DNA of 64,000 bases, from contig SVMJ01000002.1 in NCBI GenBank assembly GCA_015067485.1, positions 79,401 through 143,400 of the forward strand, written 5' to 3'. The notes under the pieces were generated by a model. That model was not told the origin of the DNA and ran no database searches. It worked only from the letters and a program-made list of their open reading frames with translations. Position 1 is the first letter of the stretch. The number at the start of each line of letters is the position of its first letter. Origin of the DNA: Oscillospiraceae bacterium (GTDB taxonomy: Bacteria; Bacillota; Clostridia; Oscillospirales; JAAYXM01). The translations under genes and the position numbers were made by a program. Shown in pieces: positions 42,948-51,407 of the stretch.

Positions 42948-43985
42948 ATGGATTATTTACAGCAGCTGCAACGCTTGTGCGCGACCCCTGCGCCGAGCGG
43001 ATATGAATATCCCGCCGCTCGTCGGATCGCGCTGATGCTGGAACGGCAGATGGACAAGGTGGAAATCGACCCGCTCGGAAACGTGATTGGAGTGCTCTCG
43101 TGCGGAAAGAAGAACACAAAGACCGTGTTGCTTGACGCGCATATCGACGAGATCGGTCTCATCGTGAGCGGACATCAAGACGGATTTTTGAAATTTGAAG
43201 CCCTTGGTGGGGTGGATCTGCGCATCCTTCCCGGACGCGAGGTGCAGGTGTGCGCAGAAGAGACGTTCATCGGCGTGGTAACCTGTATGCCCCCGCATTT
43301 GCAGACACGAAGTGAGACGGAAAAGGCAATCAAAAAAGAAGCACTTTTCGTGGATGTCGGGCTTTCGCAGGAAGAAGCGCAAAAGAAGATTCCCGTGGGA
43401 ACGCCCATGGTGTTTGCGGCGGACTGTGTCCGTTTGCAGAATAGGTGCATCAGCGGTCGCGCACTTGATGACCGTGCGTGCTTTTGCACCATTTTGCGCG
43501 CACTCGAACTCATCGCAAACGCAAAGCGGAATGTGGATGTTGTTGTGGTGGGCAGTGTGCAGGAAGAACTGGGTTGCCGCGGGGCACGCGTTGCGGGATA
43601 TACGGTAAGTCCCGACTACGCGATCGCGGTAGATGTTACTCACGGCTCTACCCCGGATGCACCGAAGAGCAAGACCTTTGACATCGGGGGCGGGACTGTG
43701 ATCGGAATGGGTCCAAACCTGCATCCGAACCTTACCAAACTCATGATGAAACTGGCAAAAGAAAAGAAGATCCCGCACAAGATCGAAGTGTGCGAAGGGC
43801 ACACGGGTACCAATGCATGGGTCATTCAGACGGTGCGTGAAGGGATCAAGACCGGGCTTCTGGCTGTGCCGCTGAAATATATGCATACACCGGTGGAGAC
43901 ACTCAGCGAAAAGGATCTGGAGTCTACCGCAAAACTCCTTGCCGCCACCGTGTTGGCACTCGGAGAGGAGGAGCGCCGTGTTTGA
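42948..43985 (+). CDS. M42-family metalloaminopeptidase, copy 1
   Basis: A 345-residue co-catalytic metallopeptidase of the glutamyl/TET aminopeptidase family. Metal-binding motifs are LDAHIDEIG, ALDDRACF, VQEELGCRGA and AVDVTHGS, plus a C-terminal YMHTPVETL. TET enzymes assemble as dodecahedral shells and degrade peptides. The start is one base after the murD stop. Together with two further copies it forms an uninterrupted trio with diverged sequences, suggesting a mixed complex or different specificities. Confidence 0.92.
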   Translation: MDYLQQLQRLCATPAPSGYEYPAARRIALMLERQMDKVEIDPLGNVIGVLSCGKKNTKTVLLDAHIDEIGLIVSGHQDGFLKFEALGGVDLRILPGREVQVCAEETFIGVVTCMPPHLQTRSETEKAIKKEALFVDVGLSQEEAQKKIPVGTPMVFAADCVRLQNRCISGRALDDRACFCTILRALELIANAKRNVDVVVVGSVQEELGCRGARVAGYTVSPDYAIAVDVTHGSTPDAPKSKTFDIGGGTVIGMGPNLHPNLTKLMMKLAKEKKIPHKIEVCEGHTGTNAWVIQTVREGIKTGLLAVPLKYMHTPVETLSEKDLESTAKLLAATVLALGEEERRV

Positions 43986-45003
43986 GTTACTAAAGAAACT
44001 GTGTGATCTTCCCGGCGTTTCGGGAAGTGAGAGCGCGGTGCGTGATTTTATCCGTTCTGCCGCAAAACCTTATGCGGCAGAGATGTGGGAAGACTCCATC
44101 GGGAATCTGTTTGTGAAAAAGTGCGGCAAAGCGCGCCGAGAGGATACGCTCATGGTGTGTGCGCACATGGACGAAGTGGGGCTTATCATCCGTGAAATCA
44201 CCGAAGACGGATATTTGAAATTCGCAAGCGTGGGCGGGGTGGATCATCGCATCCTGCTCGGAAAACGCGTGATGGTGGGGAAAAAACAAATCCCGGGTGT
44301 GATCGGCTCGCGTGCGGTGCATCTCATTGGCGCGAAAGAACGCGAAAATGTGCCCCGCGAAGAAGATTTGTATATCGATATCGGCACCACCAAGCGCTTG
44401 CAGGCGGAACGCAAGATTTCCCTTGGCGATGTCGCAAACTTTGAACCAAACTACCGTGCATTCGGACAAGGGCTCATCTGCAGTAAAGCGATCGATGACC
44501 GCATCGGTTGTGCGGTGATGCTGAAACTTTTGCAGGAAGAAATCGCATATGACACCTGGTTTGTCTTTACGGTGCAGGAAGAAGTGGGGCTGCGCGGTGC
44601 GACCACCGCGGCGTATGCCATGAAACCCGACCGTGCGCTGGTTCTGGAAGGGACCACCGCGGCAGACCTTCCCGGAGTGGAAGGGGCACGTCGCGTTTGT
44701 GCAGTTGATGGCGGCGCGGTCATCGGGCTGATGGACGGGCGCACCATCTACGACAAAGGGATGTTTGCAACGCTCCGAACCCTTGCGGAAGAAAATAACA
44801 TCCCGTGGCAAACCAAGCAAATGATCGCAGGGGGTACCGATGCCGGTGCCATCCAGCAAAGTCGGACAGGCGTGCGCTGTGCGAATATCGCGGCGCCTGT
44901 GCGCTACTTGCACGGTCCGACGAGTGTAACGAGCATTTCCGCGTGTGAAGCGTGCCTTGCGCTTGCGCGGCTTTATGTCAATCAGGAAGGAGAAGTGAAA
45001 TGA
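43978..45003 (+). CDS. M42-family metalloaminopeptidase, copy 2
   Basis: A 341-residue paralogue of its neighbours. Motifs are CAHMDEVGLI, AIDDRIGCA, VQEEVGLRGA, LVLEGTTAAD (a Glu where copies 1 and 3 have Asp) and YLHGPTSV. The start is a GTG at 43978, with GGAGAGGAGG upstream, overlapping the previous gene by 8 bp. The Asp-to-Glu change at the fifth metal position fits known subgroup variation between glutamyl and leucyl type enzymes, though I cannot assign the subgroup by eye. Confidence 0.92.
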   Translation: MFELLKKLCDLPGVSGSESAVRDFIRSAAKPYAAEMWEDSIGNLFVKKCGKARREDTLMVCAHMDEVGLIIREITEDGYLKFASVGGVDHRILLGKRVMVGKKQIPGVIGSRAVHLIGAKERENVPREEDLYIDIGTTKRLQAERKISLGDVANFEPNYRAFGQGLICSKAIDDRIGCAVMLKLLQEEIAYDTWFVFTVQEEVGLRGATTAAYAMKPDRALVLEGTTAADLPGVEGARRVCAVDGGAVIGLMDGRTIYDKGMFATLRTLAEENNIPWQTKQMIAGGTDAGAIQQSRTGVRCANIAAPVRYLHGPTSVTSISACEACLALARLYVNQEGEVK

Positions 45004-45968
45004 AGCATCTCACAACACTTCTGAATACAGTTTCCCCGAGCGGTGCGGAAGAATCCCGCCGCGCGGTGATCGAATCGATTGCCGCACCGTTTGCGGATGA
45101 GATCACCACCGATGCTTTGGGGAATCTCATCGTCCACAAAAAAGGCGACGGGGCAAAGGTGTTGCTCTGTGCACATATGGACACGATCGGCATGATCGCA
45201 ACCCGCGTGGAAGACGGGTTTGTCCGTTTTGGCGCGCTCGGCGGTTTGAATGTACTTGATTTGCAAAACATCCCGGTCCGTTTTGAAAACGGCACTTGCG
45301 GGGTGCTCTCCTATGACGGGAAGATTCCCGCAAAAGACCGCAAATTGCACCATTGTTTCATTGATGTTGGTGATGGTACGGTTCAGCTGGGCGACTGCGC
45401 GGTGTTTGACGGCGAGATGAGAAAATTGGGCGAGCATAAAATCAGCGCGCCGTATCTTGACAATACGCTTGGTTGTGCCATCTTGCTCGAAGTTTTGGAA
45501 AACTTGAAAAAGACCGAATACGATGTGTATTTTGTCTTCACGGTGCAGGAAGAAGTGGGTCTGCGCGGGGCAAAAACCGCGGCGTTTGGGATTGAACCCA
45601 AGTACGCGATTGCGGTGGATGTAACCGACACGGGCGACCTTCCCGAAACCAACGTACAAATGGAAACCAAACTCGGCGGCGGTGCCGCCATCAAGATTAT
45701 GGACCGCTCCATCGTGTGCCATCCCAAGATGGTGCAGGTGTTAAAAGAGACCGCAGAGAAGAACGACATCCCGCATCAGTCGGAAGTTCTGACCGCGGGC
45801 GGCTGCGATGCGGGGGCGATCCATTTGAGCGGAAGCGGAGTCATCACCGGTGGGGTGAGCGTGCCTGTTCGTTATGTCCATTCTCCGTGTGAAACCGCAG
45901 ACCTGCGTGATGCTCTTGCCGCGGTGAAACTGCTCCTTGCGGTTTTGGAACAGGGAGTTTTTGCATGA
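45000..45968 (+). CDS. M42-family metalloaminopeptidase, copy 3
   Basis: A 322-residue paralogue. Motifs are LCAHMDTIGM, YLDNTLGCA (DNT where the others have DDR), VQEEVGLRGA, AVDVTDTGD and YVHSPCET. It is the shortest of the three. AAGGAGAAG precedes the ATG, which overlaps the previous stop (ATGA). The altered DDR motif may change subunit contacts or metal geometry. Confidence 0.92.
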   Translation: MKHLTTLLNTVSPSGAEESRRAVIESIAAPFADEITTDALGNLIVHKKGDGAKVLLCAHMDTIGMIATRVEDGFVRFGALGGLNVLDLQNIPVRFENGTCGVLSYDGKIPAKDRKLHHCFIDVGDGTVQLGDCAVFDGEMRKLGEHKISAPYLDNTLGCAILLEVLENLKKTEYDVYFVFTVQEEVGLRGAKTAAFGIEPKYAIAVDVTDTGDLPETNVQMETKLGGGAAIKIMDRSIVCHPKMVQVLKETAEKNDIPHQSEVLTAGGCDAGAIHLSGSGVITGGVSVPVRYVHSPCETADLRDALAAVKLLLAVLEQGVFA

Positions 45969-46276
45969 ACACATTTGAGCGGATTTACCGCGTGGTGGAG
46001 ATGATTCCCCGTGGAACAGTCGCGACTTACGGACAAGTTGCCGCACTTGCGGGAAATCCTCGCTGGTCGCAAATCGTGGGCTATGCGCTCCATGTCAACC
46101 CCAGACCGGGCGAGATCCCGTGCCACCGAGTGGTCAACCGATTCGGCGAGACCGCAAAGGCGTTCGCGTTCGGTGGGGAAGATATGCAAAAGAAACTGCT
46201 CATGCAGGAAGGGGTCGCATTCTCCGAAGACGGGCGTGTGGATCTCACGCGGTTTCAATGGAACGGGGTCAATTAA
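45965..46276 (+). CDS. Small MGMT-family DNA alkyltransferase domain
   Basis: A 103-residue protein equal to the DNA-binding half of O6-alkylguanine-DNA alkyltransferase. RIYRVVEMIPRGTVATYGQV is the winged-helix entry, and the active-site motif PCHRVV keeps the reactive Cys53. It therefore differs from alkyltransferase-like proteins that carry Trp there. The N-terminal Ada/Ogt domain is missing. The ATG overlaps the M42 copy 3 stop (ATGA), so it is translationally coupled to peptidase genes. Confidence 0.88.
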   Translation: MNTFERIYRVVEMIPRGTVATYGQVAALAGNPRWSQIVGYALHVNPRPGEIPCHRVVNRFGETAKAFAFGGEDMQKKLLMQEGVAFSEDGRVDLTRFQWNGVN

Positions 46277-46288
46277 GGAGAGAGTGAT

Positions 46289-47218
46289 ATGAACTTATTG
46301 CATCTGAAATACGCGGTGGAAGTGGAAAAGACAGGTTCCATCACACAGGCCGCAGAAAATCTGTTTATGGGACAACCTAATCTGAGTAAAGCAATCAAGG
46401 AACTGGAAGCAAGCGTGGGGATGCTCATCTTCAAGCGTACCCCGAAAGGGGTTGCACCCACCCCGAAGGGGGCGGAATTTCTCAAGCAGGCGCGCGCCAT
46501 CTTGGATCAAATGGAAGCGCTGGAAGCACAGTATCATCCCGAGCGGGAAGACCGTGTTTCGTTCCATGTGTGTATTCCGCGTGCCAGTTACATTGCGTAT
46601 GCGTTTGCAAACTTCGTCAAGAGCCTGGACTCGGGAAAACGGATCGATATCAACTTCCGTGAAACCAGTTCAATCGAGACGGTGGGCTGCGTTTCCCGCG
46701 GTGAATTTGACATCGGTATCATTCGATACAGTATGCAGTATGAAAAATACTTCATGAACCTTTTGGTGGAAAAAGGGTTGCAGTTTGAGCCGGTGTGTTC
46801 GTTTGAAAAAGTTGTCTTGATGGAAAAGCACCATGTGCTTGCAAGTCAGGAGACCATCAGGGAAGCCGAACTCGCTCCGTATATCGAGATTGCACACGGA
46901 GACCACGCGGTGCCGTATCTGTCCTTTTCCGAAATGCGCGAAGAAGAGCCGCGTCTCGGTTCGCGCACCATTCATATCTATGAGCGTGGCAGTCAGTTCT
47001 GCTTGCTGAAACGGGTGCCCGATACATATATGTGGGTATCGCCGATGCCCGACGAGCTGCTCGATCGCCACGGTCTGGCACAACGCCGTTGTGTTGACGG
47101 ACACCGCGCGCATCGCGACCTACTCATCTATACAAAGGGTCGTCGCCTGACCAAGCCCGAGCAGGCGTTCTTGCGAGAAGTCCAAAGCGTGCGAGACGAT
47201 TTGGGAATGCACGAATAA
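46289..47218 (+). CDS. LysR-family transcriptional regulator
   Basis: A 309-residue regulator with an N-terminal winged helix (LKYAVEVEKTGSITQAAENLF and PNLSKAIKELEASVGMLIFKR) and a C-terminal effector-binding domain. LysR proteins usually act near their own genes, but the gene is followed by a terminator and the adjacent alcohol dehydrogenase shows a Rex-type site. Its target is therefore not evident. GGAGAGAG precedes the ATG, 12 bp after the MGMT gene. Confidence 0.93.
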   Translation: MNLLHLKYAVEVEKTGSITQAAENLFMGQPNLSKAIKELEASVGMLIFKRTPKGVAPTPKGAEFLKQARAILDQMEALEAQYHPEREDRVSFHVCIPRASYIAYAFANFVKSLDSGKRIDINFRETSSIETVGCVSRGEFDIGIIRYSMQYEKYFMNLLVEKGLQFEPVCSFEKVVLMEKHHVLASQETIREAELAPYIEIAHGDHAVPYLSFSEMREEEPRLGSRTIHIYERGSQFCLLKRVPDTYMWVSPMPDELLDRHGLAQRRCVDGHRAHRDLLIYTKGRRLTKPEQAFLREVQSVRDDLGMHE

Positions 47219-47230
47219 CTGTATTTTTCG

Positions 47231-47268
47231 AAGTATGCTCACAGGAATATGGGGGCATACTTTTTTTA
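47231..47268 (+). terminator. Terminator after the LysR gene
   Basis: AAGTATGC pairs with GCATACTT around a 16-nt loop and runs into T7. Confidence 0.7.
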
Positions 47269-47270
47269 TA

Positions 47271-47299
47271 TTGGACGAAACCGAATAAATGTGTTAAAT
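47271..47299 (+). promoter_or_regulatory. Promoter of the alcohol dehydrogenase gene
   Basis: TTGGAC (47271-47276), 17-bp spacer, TTAAAT (47294-47299). The -10 lies inside the Rex-like inverted repeat. Confidence 0.6.
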
Positions 47300-47307
47300 T
47301 TTTAACA
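47292..47307 (+). promoter_or_regulatory. Rex-like operator of the alcohol dehydrogenase gene
   Basis: TGTTAA-ATTT-TTAACA is a perfect 6-bp inverted repeat with an AT spacer, matching the core of the Firmicutes Rex site TTGTTAA-N4-TTAACAA. Binding here would block the -10. Rex releases DNA when NADH is high, so expression would rise under reducing conditions. Confidence 0.7.
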
Positions 47308-47379
47308 GAACCAAAATCATTTCTGCCAAACGATGCAGAGATGAAGTAAAAATCAAGAGTAAAACAGGAGGGTATTTTC

Positions 47380-48435
47380 ATGAAAGGCTACGCAATGCTT
47401 GGAATCGGTAAAACCGGTTGGATCGAGAAAGAGAGACCCGCATGCGGTCCGCTCGATGCGATCGTCCGCCCCATCGCAATCTCCCCGTGTACTTCTGACG
47501 TGCACACCGTTTGGGAAGGCGCAATCGGTGAAAGAACCGATATGATCCTTGGCCACGAAGCAGTTGGTGAAGTGGTCGAAGTTGGCGCATTGGTCAATGA
47601 TTTCAAAGTCGGCGACCGCGTCATTGTACCGGCAATCACTCCGGACTGGAGCAAGGTTGAATCCCAGGCAGGATATTCCATGCACTCGGGCGGTATGCTC
47701 GCAGGTTGGAAATTCTCCAACTTCAAAGACGGCGTCTTTGGTGAATACTTCCATGTAAATGAAGCAGACGGCAACCTCGCACTCCTGCCCGATGGCATCG
47801 ACCCGGCAGACGCGGTCATGCTGAGTGATATGGTTCCGACCGGATTCCACGGCGTGGAACTTGCAGACGTCCAGTTCGGTGACAGCGTTGTTGTCATCGG
47901 TATCGGCCCTGTCGGTCTCATGTCGGTCGCGGCAGCAGCTCTGCGCGGTGCGTCCAACCTGTATGCGGTCGGCTCCCGTCCGAACTGCATCCAGATCGCA
48001 AAAGAATACGGTGCAACCGATATCATCAACTACCGTGAAGGCGACATCGTCGAACAGATCATGGAAAAGACCCATGGTAAGGGTGTTGACCGCGTGGTCA
48101 TCGCAGGTGGCGACAACGACACCTTCATCCAGGCGGTTCAGATGCTCAAACCGGGCGGAAGAATCGGTAACGTCAACTACCTGGGCGGTGGCGACTACGT
48201 CCGCATCCCGCGTGTGGAATGGGGCTGCGGTATGGGTCATAAGACGGTCGCAGGCGGCTTGATGCCGGGTGGACGCCTCCGCATGGAAAAACTGGTCACC
48301 CTGCTTCAGACCGGTCGTTTGGATACCGGCAAACTCCTTACCCACAAACTCTACGGGTTTGACAAGGCAGAAGAAGCACTCATGCTGATGAAGGATAAGC
48401 CGAAAGATCTCATCAAACCGGTTGTCATTCTCTAA
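47380..48435 (+). CDS. NADP-dependent secondary alcohol (isopropanol) dehydrogenase
   Basis: A 351-residue zinc alcohol dehydrogenase closely resembling the Thermoanaerobacter and Clostridium beijerinckii enzymes. The N terminus (MKGYAMLGIGKTGWIEKE) and C terminus (KPKDLIKPVVIL) are near-identical by recall. Catalytic zinc ligands are Cys37 (SPCTSD), His59 (LGHEAVGE) and Asp150. The cofactor motif is GIGPVGLM, and Gly198-Ser199-Arg200 is the NADP-specific set. It reduces ketones or aldehydes to regenerate NADP+. AGGAGG precedes the ATG; a Rex-like site covers the promoter. Confidence 0.94.
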   Translation: MKGYAMLGIGKTGWIEKERPACGPLDAIVRPIAISPCTSDVHTVWEGAIGERTDMILGHEAVGEVVEVGALVNDFKVGDRVIVPAITPDWSKVESQAGYSMHSGGMLAGWKFSNFKDGVFGEYFHVNEADGNLALLPDGIDPADAVMLSDMVPTGFHGVELADVQFGDSVVVIGIGPVGLMSVAAAALRGASNLYAVGSRPNCIQIAKEYGATDIINYREGDIVEQIMEKTHGKGVDRVVIAGGDNDTFIQAVQMLKPGGRIGNVNYLGGGDYVRIPRVEWGCGMGHKTVAGGLMPGGRLRMEKLVTLLQTGRLDTGKLLTHKLYGFDKAEEALMLMKDKPKDLIKPVVIL

Positions 48436-48441
48436 TCAAAT

Positions 48442-48479
48442 ACGGCTCAAAACCAATTTTGGTTTTGAGCCGTCCTTTC
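48442..48479 (+). terminator. Terminator after the alcohol dehydrogenase gene
   Basis: A 14-bp perfect stem (48442-48455 with 48460-48473) with a 4-nt loop, followed by CCTTTCTTTTT. Confidence 0.85.
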
Positions 48480-48516
48480 TTTTTATTACCATTGACAAAA
48501 AAATATCAAAAAGCTC

Positions 48517-48545
48517 TTGTTTTATCTGCAAATTTGTTCTACAAT
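48517..48545 (+). promoter_or_regulatory. Promoter of the nfn-hyd cluster
   Basis: TTGTTT (48517-48522), 17-bp spacer, TACAAT (48540-48545), leaving a leader of about 50 nt with a partial GACGCAA / TTGCGCC stem. Confidence 0.6.
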
Positions 48546-48600
48546 AGAAAGGACGCAATGTTTCCGAAAAAGCGTTGCGCCCAAATGATTTTAGAAAGAT

Positions 48601-49452
48601 GTGAGAGACTTGTATAAGATCGTGAACAAGAAAGAGCTCAATCCGACAGTCACTCTGCTTGAGATTGAAGCGCCTCGTGTTGCGAAAAAAGCAGAACCGG
48701 GGCAGTTCATTATTTTACGTGTCAATGAAGAAGGCGAGCGCATCCCGCTCACCATCGCGGATTTTGACCGTGAGCGAGGAACCGTAACAATTATCTTCCA
48801 GCTCGTCGGTGCAACCACCAAGCAGCTTGGCGCAATGAACGTCGGTGATGAACTCAGCGACTTTGTCGGTCCGCTTGGCACCCCGTCTCATACCGAAGGG
48901 CTCAAGAAAGTCGCGGTCATCGGCGGTGGCGTCGGTTGTGCGATTGCATACCCGGTCGCAAAGAAACTGCATGAACAGGGAACCACCGTTCATTCCATCG
49001 TTGGTTTCCGCTGTAAAGATTTGGTCATCCTGGAAGATGAATTCAACGCGGTCAGCGATGTCATGAAAATTATGACCGATGATGGTACCCACGGCACCAA
49101 GGGTCTGGTCACCGATGCACTCAGAGAACTCATTGAAAGCGGTGAGCAGTATGACGAAGTCATCGCGATCGGTCCGGTCATCATGATGAAGTTTGTTTCC
49201 AAACTCACCAAGGAATTTGGCATCAAAACCACCGTCAGCATGAACCCGATCATGATCGACGGTACCGGTATGTGCGGCGGTTGCCGCCTGACCGTTGGCG
49301 GCGAAACCAAGTTCGCGTGTGTCGACGGTCCGGACTTTGACGGACATTTGGTCGATTTCGATCAGCTCATGAAGAGAAATCAGATGTACCGTCCGTTTGA
49401 ACAGGAAAAAGATTGCAATCTTTTGAAGAAGGGGGAAGAAGCAAATGCCTAA
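48601..49452 (+). CDS. nfnA: NfnA: FAD/[2Fe-2S] subunit of NADH-dependent ferredoxin:NADP+ oxidoreductase
   Basis: A 283-residue ferredoxin-NADP reductase-type subunit. The FAD site is RIPLTIADF, the nucleotide-binding part VAVIGGGVGCAIAYPVA, and the [2Fe-2S] ligands GTGMCGGCRLTV and KFACVDGPDFDGH, typical of NfnA and dihydroorotate dehydrogenase electron-transfer subunits. With NfnB it would bifurcate electrons between NADPH and NADH/ferredoxin. The start is GTG 48601 with a weak Shine-Dalgarno; a TTG three codons later is possible. The stop overlaps nfnB by 8 bp. Confidence 0.88.
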   Translation: MRDLYKIVNKKELNPTVTLLEIEAPRVAKKAEPGQFIILRVNEEGERIPLTIADFDRERGTVTIIFQLVGATTKQLGAMNVGDELSDFVGPLGTPSHTEGLKKVAVIGGGVGCAIAYPVAKKLHEQGTTVHSIVGFRCKDLVILEDEFNAVSDVMKIMTDDGTHGTKGLVTDALRELIESGEQYDEVIAIGPVIMMKFVSKLTKEFGIKTTVSMNPIMIDGTGMCGGCRLTVGGETKFACVDGPDFDGHLVDFDQLMKRNQMYRPFEQEKDCNLLKKGEEANA

Positions 49453-50836
49453 TATGTCTTTGACCAAAGTCCCCATGCCCGAGGATGCACCCGAGATTCG
49501 TAATAAGAATTTTGAAGAAGTTGCGCTCGGTTACACCGAAGAACAGGCAAAAGAAGAAGCAGATCGTTGTTTAAACTGCAAAACTCGTCCGTGCGTCAAT
49601 GGTTGCCCGGTCGGTGTTCCAATTCCCGAATTCATCTCGCTCATCAAAGCGGGCGATTTCATCGGTGCCGCAAAGAAGATCAAAGAGATGAACCTGCTCC
49701 CGGCAATCTGCGGCCGTGTTTGCCCGCAGGAATCCCAGTGTGAAAAGTATTGTGTCCGCGGCATCAAGGGCGAATCCGTCGGCATCGGCCGTCTGGAACG
49801 CTTCGCGGCAGACTACCTACTCGCACATCCGGAAGAAACTGCTGAAAAGCCGAAGAGCAACGGTCATAAAGTCGCAATCGTCGGCTCCGGTCCTTCCGGG
49901 CTGAGTTGTGCGGGTGAACTTGCTCGTCAGGGCTATGAAGTCACCGTGTTTGAAGCATTACATAAAGCAGGCGGCGTTCTGGTTTACGGTATCCCGCAGT
50001 TCCGTCTCCCGAAGGAGATCGTGCAGCAGGAAATCGATAATCTGAAAGCACTCGGCGTTACTTTTGAAACCAACTTCGTTGTCGGTAAGACCGCAACGGT
50101 TGACGAACTCTTCGAAGAAGGCTTTGAGGCAATCTTCGTCGGTTCCGGCGCGGGGCTTCCGTCCTTCATGAAGATCCCGGGCGAAGAATTCTCCGGCGTT
50201 TACTCGGCAAACGAATTCCTGACCCGTATCAACTTGATGAAAGCATACAAGGCAGACGGTGAAACTCCGATCATGAAGCCGAAGAAAGTCGCAGTTGTCG
50301 GCGGCGGTAACGTCGCAATGGACGCGGCTCGCTGTGCAAAGCGTATCGGTGCGGATGAAGTCACCATCGTTTACCGCAGAACCGAAAAGGAACTGCCCGC
50401 ACGTTTGGAAGAAATCCATCACGCAAAAGAAGAAGGCATCAACTTCCAGATGCTTGTCAGCCCGGTTGAGATTTTGGGCGATGAAAACGGCTGGGTAAAG
50501 GGCATCCGTTGCCAGCGTATGGAACTCGGCGAACCCGACGCTTCCGGTCGCTGCCGTCCGGTCCCGGTCGAAGGCAGTGAGTTCGACATGGATATGGATT
50601 GCGTTGTCATGGCAATCGGTAACTCCCCGAACCCGCTCATCAGCCAGACCACCAAGGGTCTTGAAACCAACAAGAAGGGTTGCTTGGTCCTGACCGACGA
50701 AGATGCACTTGCAACCACCCGTGAGGGTGTGTTCGCAGGCGGTGACGCGGTCACCGGTGCAGCAACCGTTATCCTTGCAATGGGCGCAGGCAAAACCGCT
50801 GCAAAATCAATCGATCAATACATCCAGGGGAAATAG
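49445..50836 (+). CDS. nfnB: NfnB: GltA-like FAD/[4Fe-4S] subunit
   Basis: A 463-residue relative of the glutamate synthase small subunit. N-terminal cluster ligands are CLNCKTRPCVNGCPVGVP and CGRVCPQESQCEKYC. The FAD site is VAIVGSGPSGLSCAGELA, the NADP site VAVVGGGNVAMDAARCA, and the C-terminal motif GVFAGGDAVTGAATVI. Pairing with the preceding NfnA-type gene identifies the electron-bifurcating transhydrogenase rather than glutamate synthase; no large glutamate synthase subunit is nearby. The complex links NADPH, NADH and ferredoxin pools that the downstream hydrogenase also uses. Confidence 0.88.
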   Translation: MPNMSLTKVPMPEDAPEIRNKNFEEVALGYTEEQAKEEADRCLNCKTRPCVNGCPVGVPIPEFISLIKAGDFIGAAKKIKEMNLLPAICGRVCPQESQCEKYCVRGIKGESVGIGRLERFAADYLLAHPEETAEKPKSNGHKVAIVGSGPSGLSCAGELARQGYEVTVFEALHKAGGVLVYGIPQFRLPKEIVQQEIDNLKALGVTFETNFVVGKTATVDELFEEGFEAIFVGSGAGLPSFMKIPGEEFSGVYSANEFLTRINLMKAYKADGETPIMKPKKVAVVGGGNVAMDAARCAKRIGADEVTIVYRRTEKELPARLEEIHHAKEEGINFQMLVSPVEILGDENGWVKGIRCQRMELGEPDASGRCRPVPVEGSEFDMDMDCVVMAIGNSPNPLISQTTKGLETNKKGCLVLTDEDALATTREGVFAGGDAVTGAATVILAMGAGKTAAKSIDQYIQGK

Positions 50837-50845
50837 TGGGCAATC

Positions 50846-50878
50846 TTGCCGCCGCATGGGTTTCCTGTGCGACGGCAA
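50846..50878 (+). promoter_or_regulatory. Hairpin between nfnB and hydC
   Basis: An 11-bp stem TTGCCGCCGCA / TGCGACGGCAA with one C-A mismatch and an 11-nt loop, in the only sizable gap (79 bp) of the cluster. Without a proper T tract it is more likely a processing or stability element separating the two complexes. Confidence 0.45.
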
Positions 50879-50915
50879 TGCCTTGTTTTGAAATAGAGAT
50901 AGAAGGAGTCTTGAA

Positions 50916-51407
50916 ATGGACAAGAAGTTTGATTTTACTTTGGTCGATGAGATTCTCGACCGCTATGGCTGTGCAGAAAGTGCAATGATCGCAATTCTGC
51001 AGGACATCCAGGAGCATTATCGTTATCTTCCGCGCGAAATTTTTCCGCATCTTGCAAAACGCATCGGTGTCGGCGAAGCACAGATTTACGGTGTAGCGAC
51101 TTTCTACGAAAACTTCTCGCTTGAGCCGGAAGGAAAGTACGTCTTCAAGGTTTGCGACGGTACCGCGTGCCACGTTCGTAAATCTATTCCGATTTTGGAA
51201 CGTCTCCGCAGTGATTTAGGTCTCCGCGAAGGGCAGACCACGACCGACGACGGCAACTTCACGGTTGCAACCGTCTCCTGCCTGGGCGCTTGCGGTCTTG
51301 CTCCGGTCCTCACCGTCAACAACAAGGTGTACCCGGCAATGACCCCGGATAAGGCGAGTGAACTGATCCAATCTTTGAAGAAGGAGCTTGAAGATGCTGA
51401 AAAATAG
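50916..51407 (+). CDS. hydC: HydC: NuoE-like [2Fe-2S] subunit of the bifurcating hydrogenase
   Basis: A 163-residue thioredoxin-like [2Fe-2S] protein. Ligands are Cys80, Cys85, Cys122 and Cys126 (CDGTAC and CLGACG), the CX4C...CX3C pattern of NuoE. An N-terminal helical bundle (ESAMIAILQDIQEHYRYLP) precedes it. With the NuoF-like and HydA subunits it forms a trimeric hydrogenase that couples NADH and ferredoxin to H2. AGAAGGAG precedes the ATG. The stop lies 14 bp inside hydB. Confidence 0.94.
   Translation: MDKKFDFTLVDEILDRYGCAESAMIAILQDIQEHYRYLPREIFPHLAKRIGVGEAQIYGVATFYENFSLEPEGKYVFKVCDGTACHVRKSIPILERLRSDLGLREGQTTTDDGNFTVATVSCLGACGLAPVLTVNNKVYPAMTPDKASELIQSLKKELEDAEK

Noticed and set aside
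45965-46276. An alkyltransferase-like (ATL) protein without catalytic activity
   Set aside because: The reactive Cys is retained (PCHRVV); ATL proteins carry Trp or another residue there.
49445-50836. Glutamate synthase small subunit (GltD)
   Set aside because: There is no large subunit nearby, and the gene overlaps an NfnA-type gene by 8 bp, which points to NfnB.
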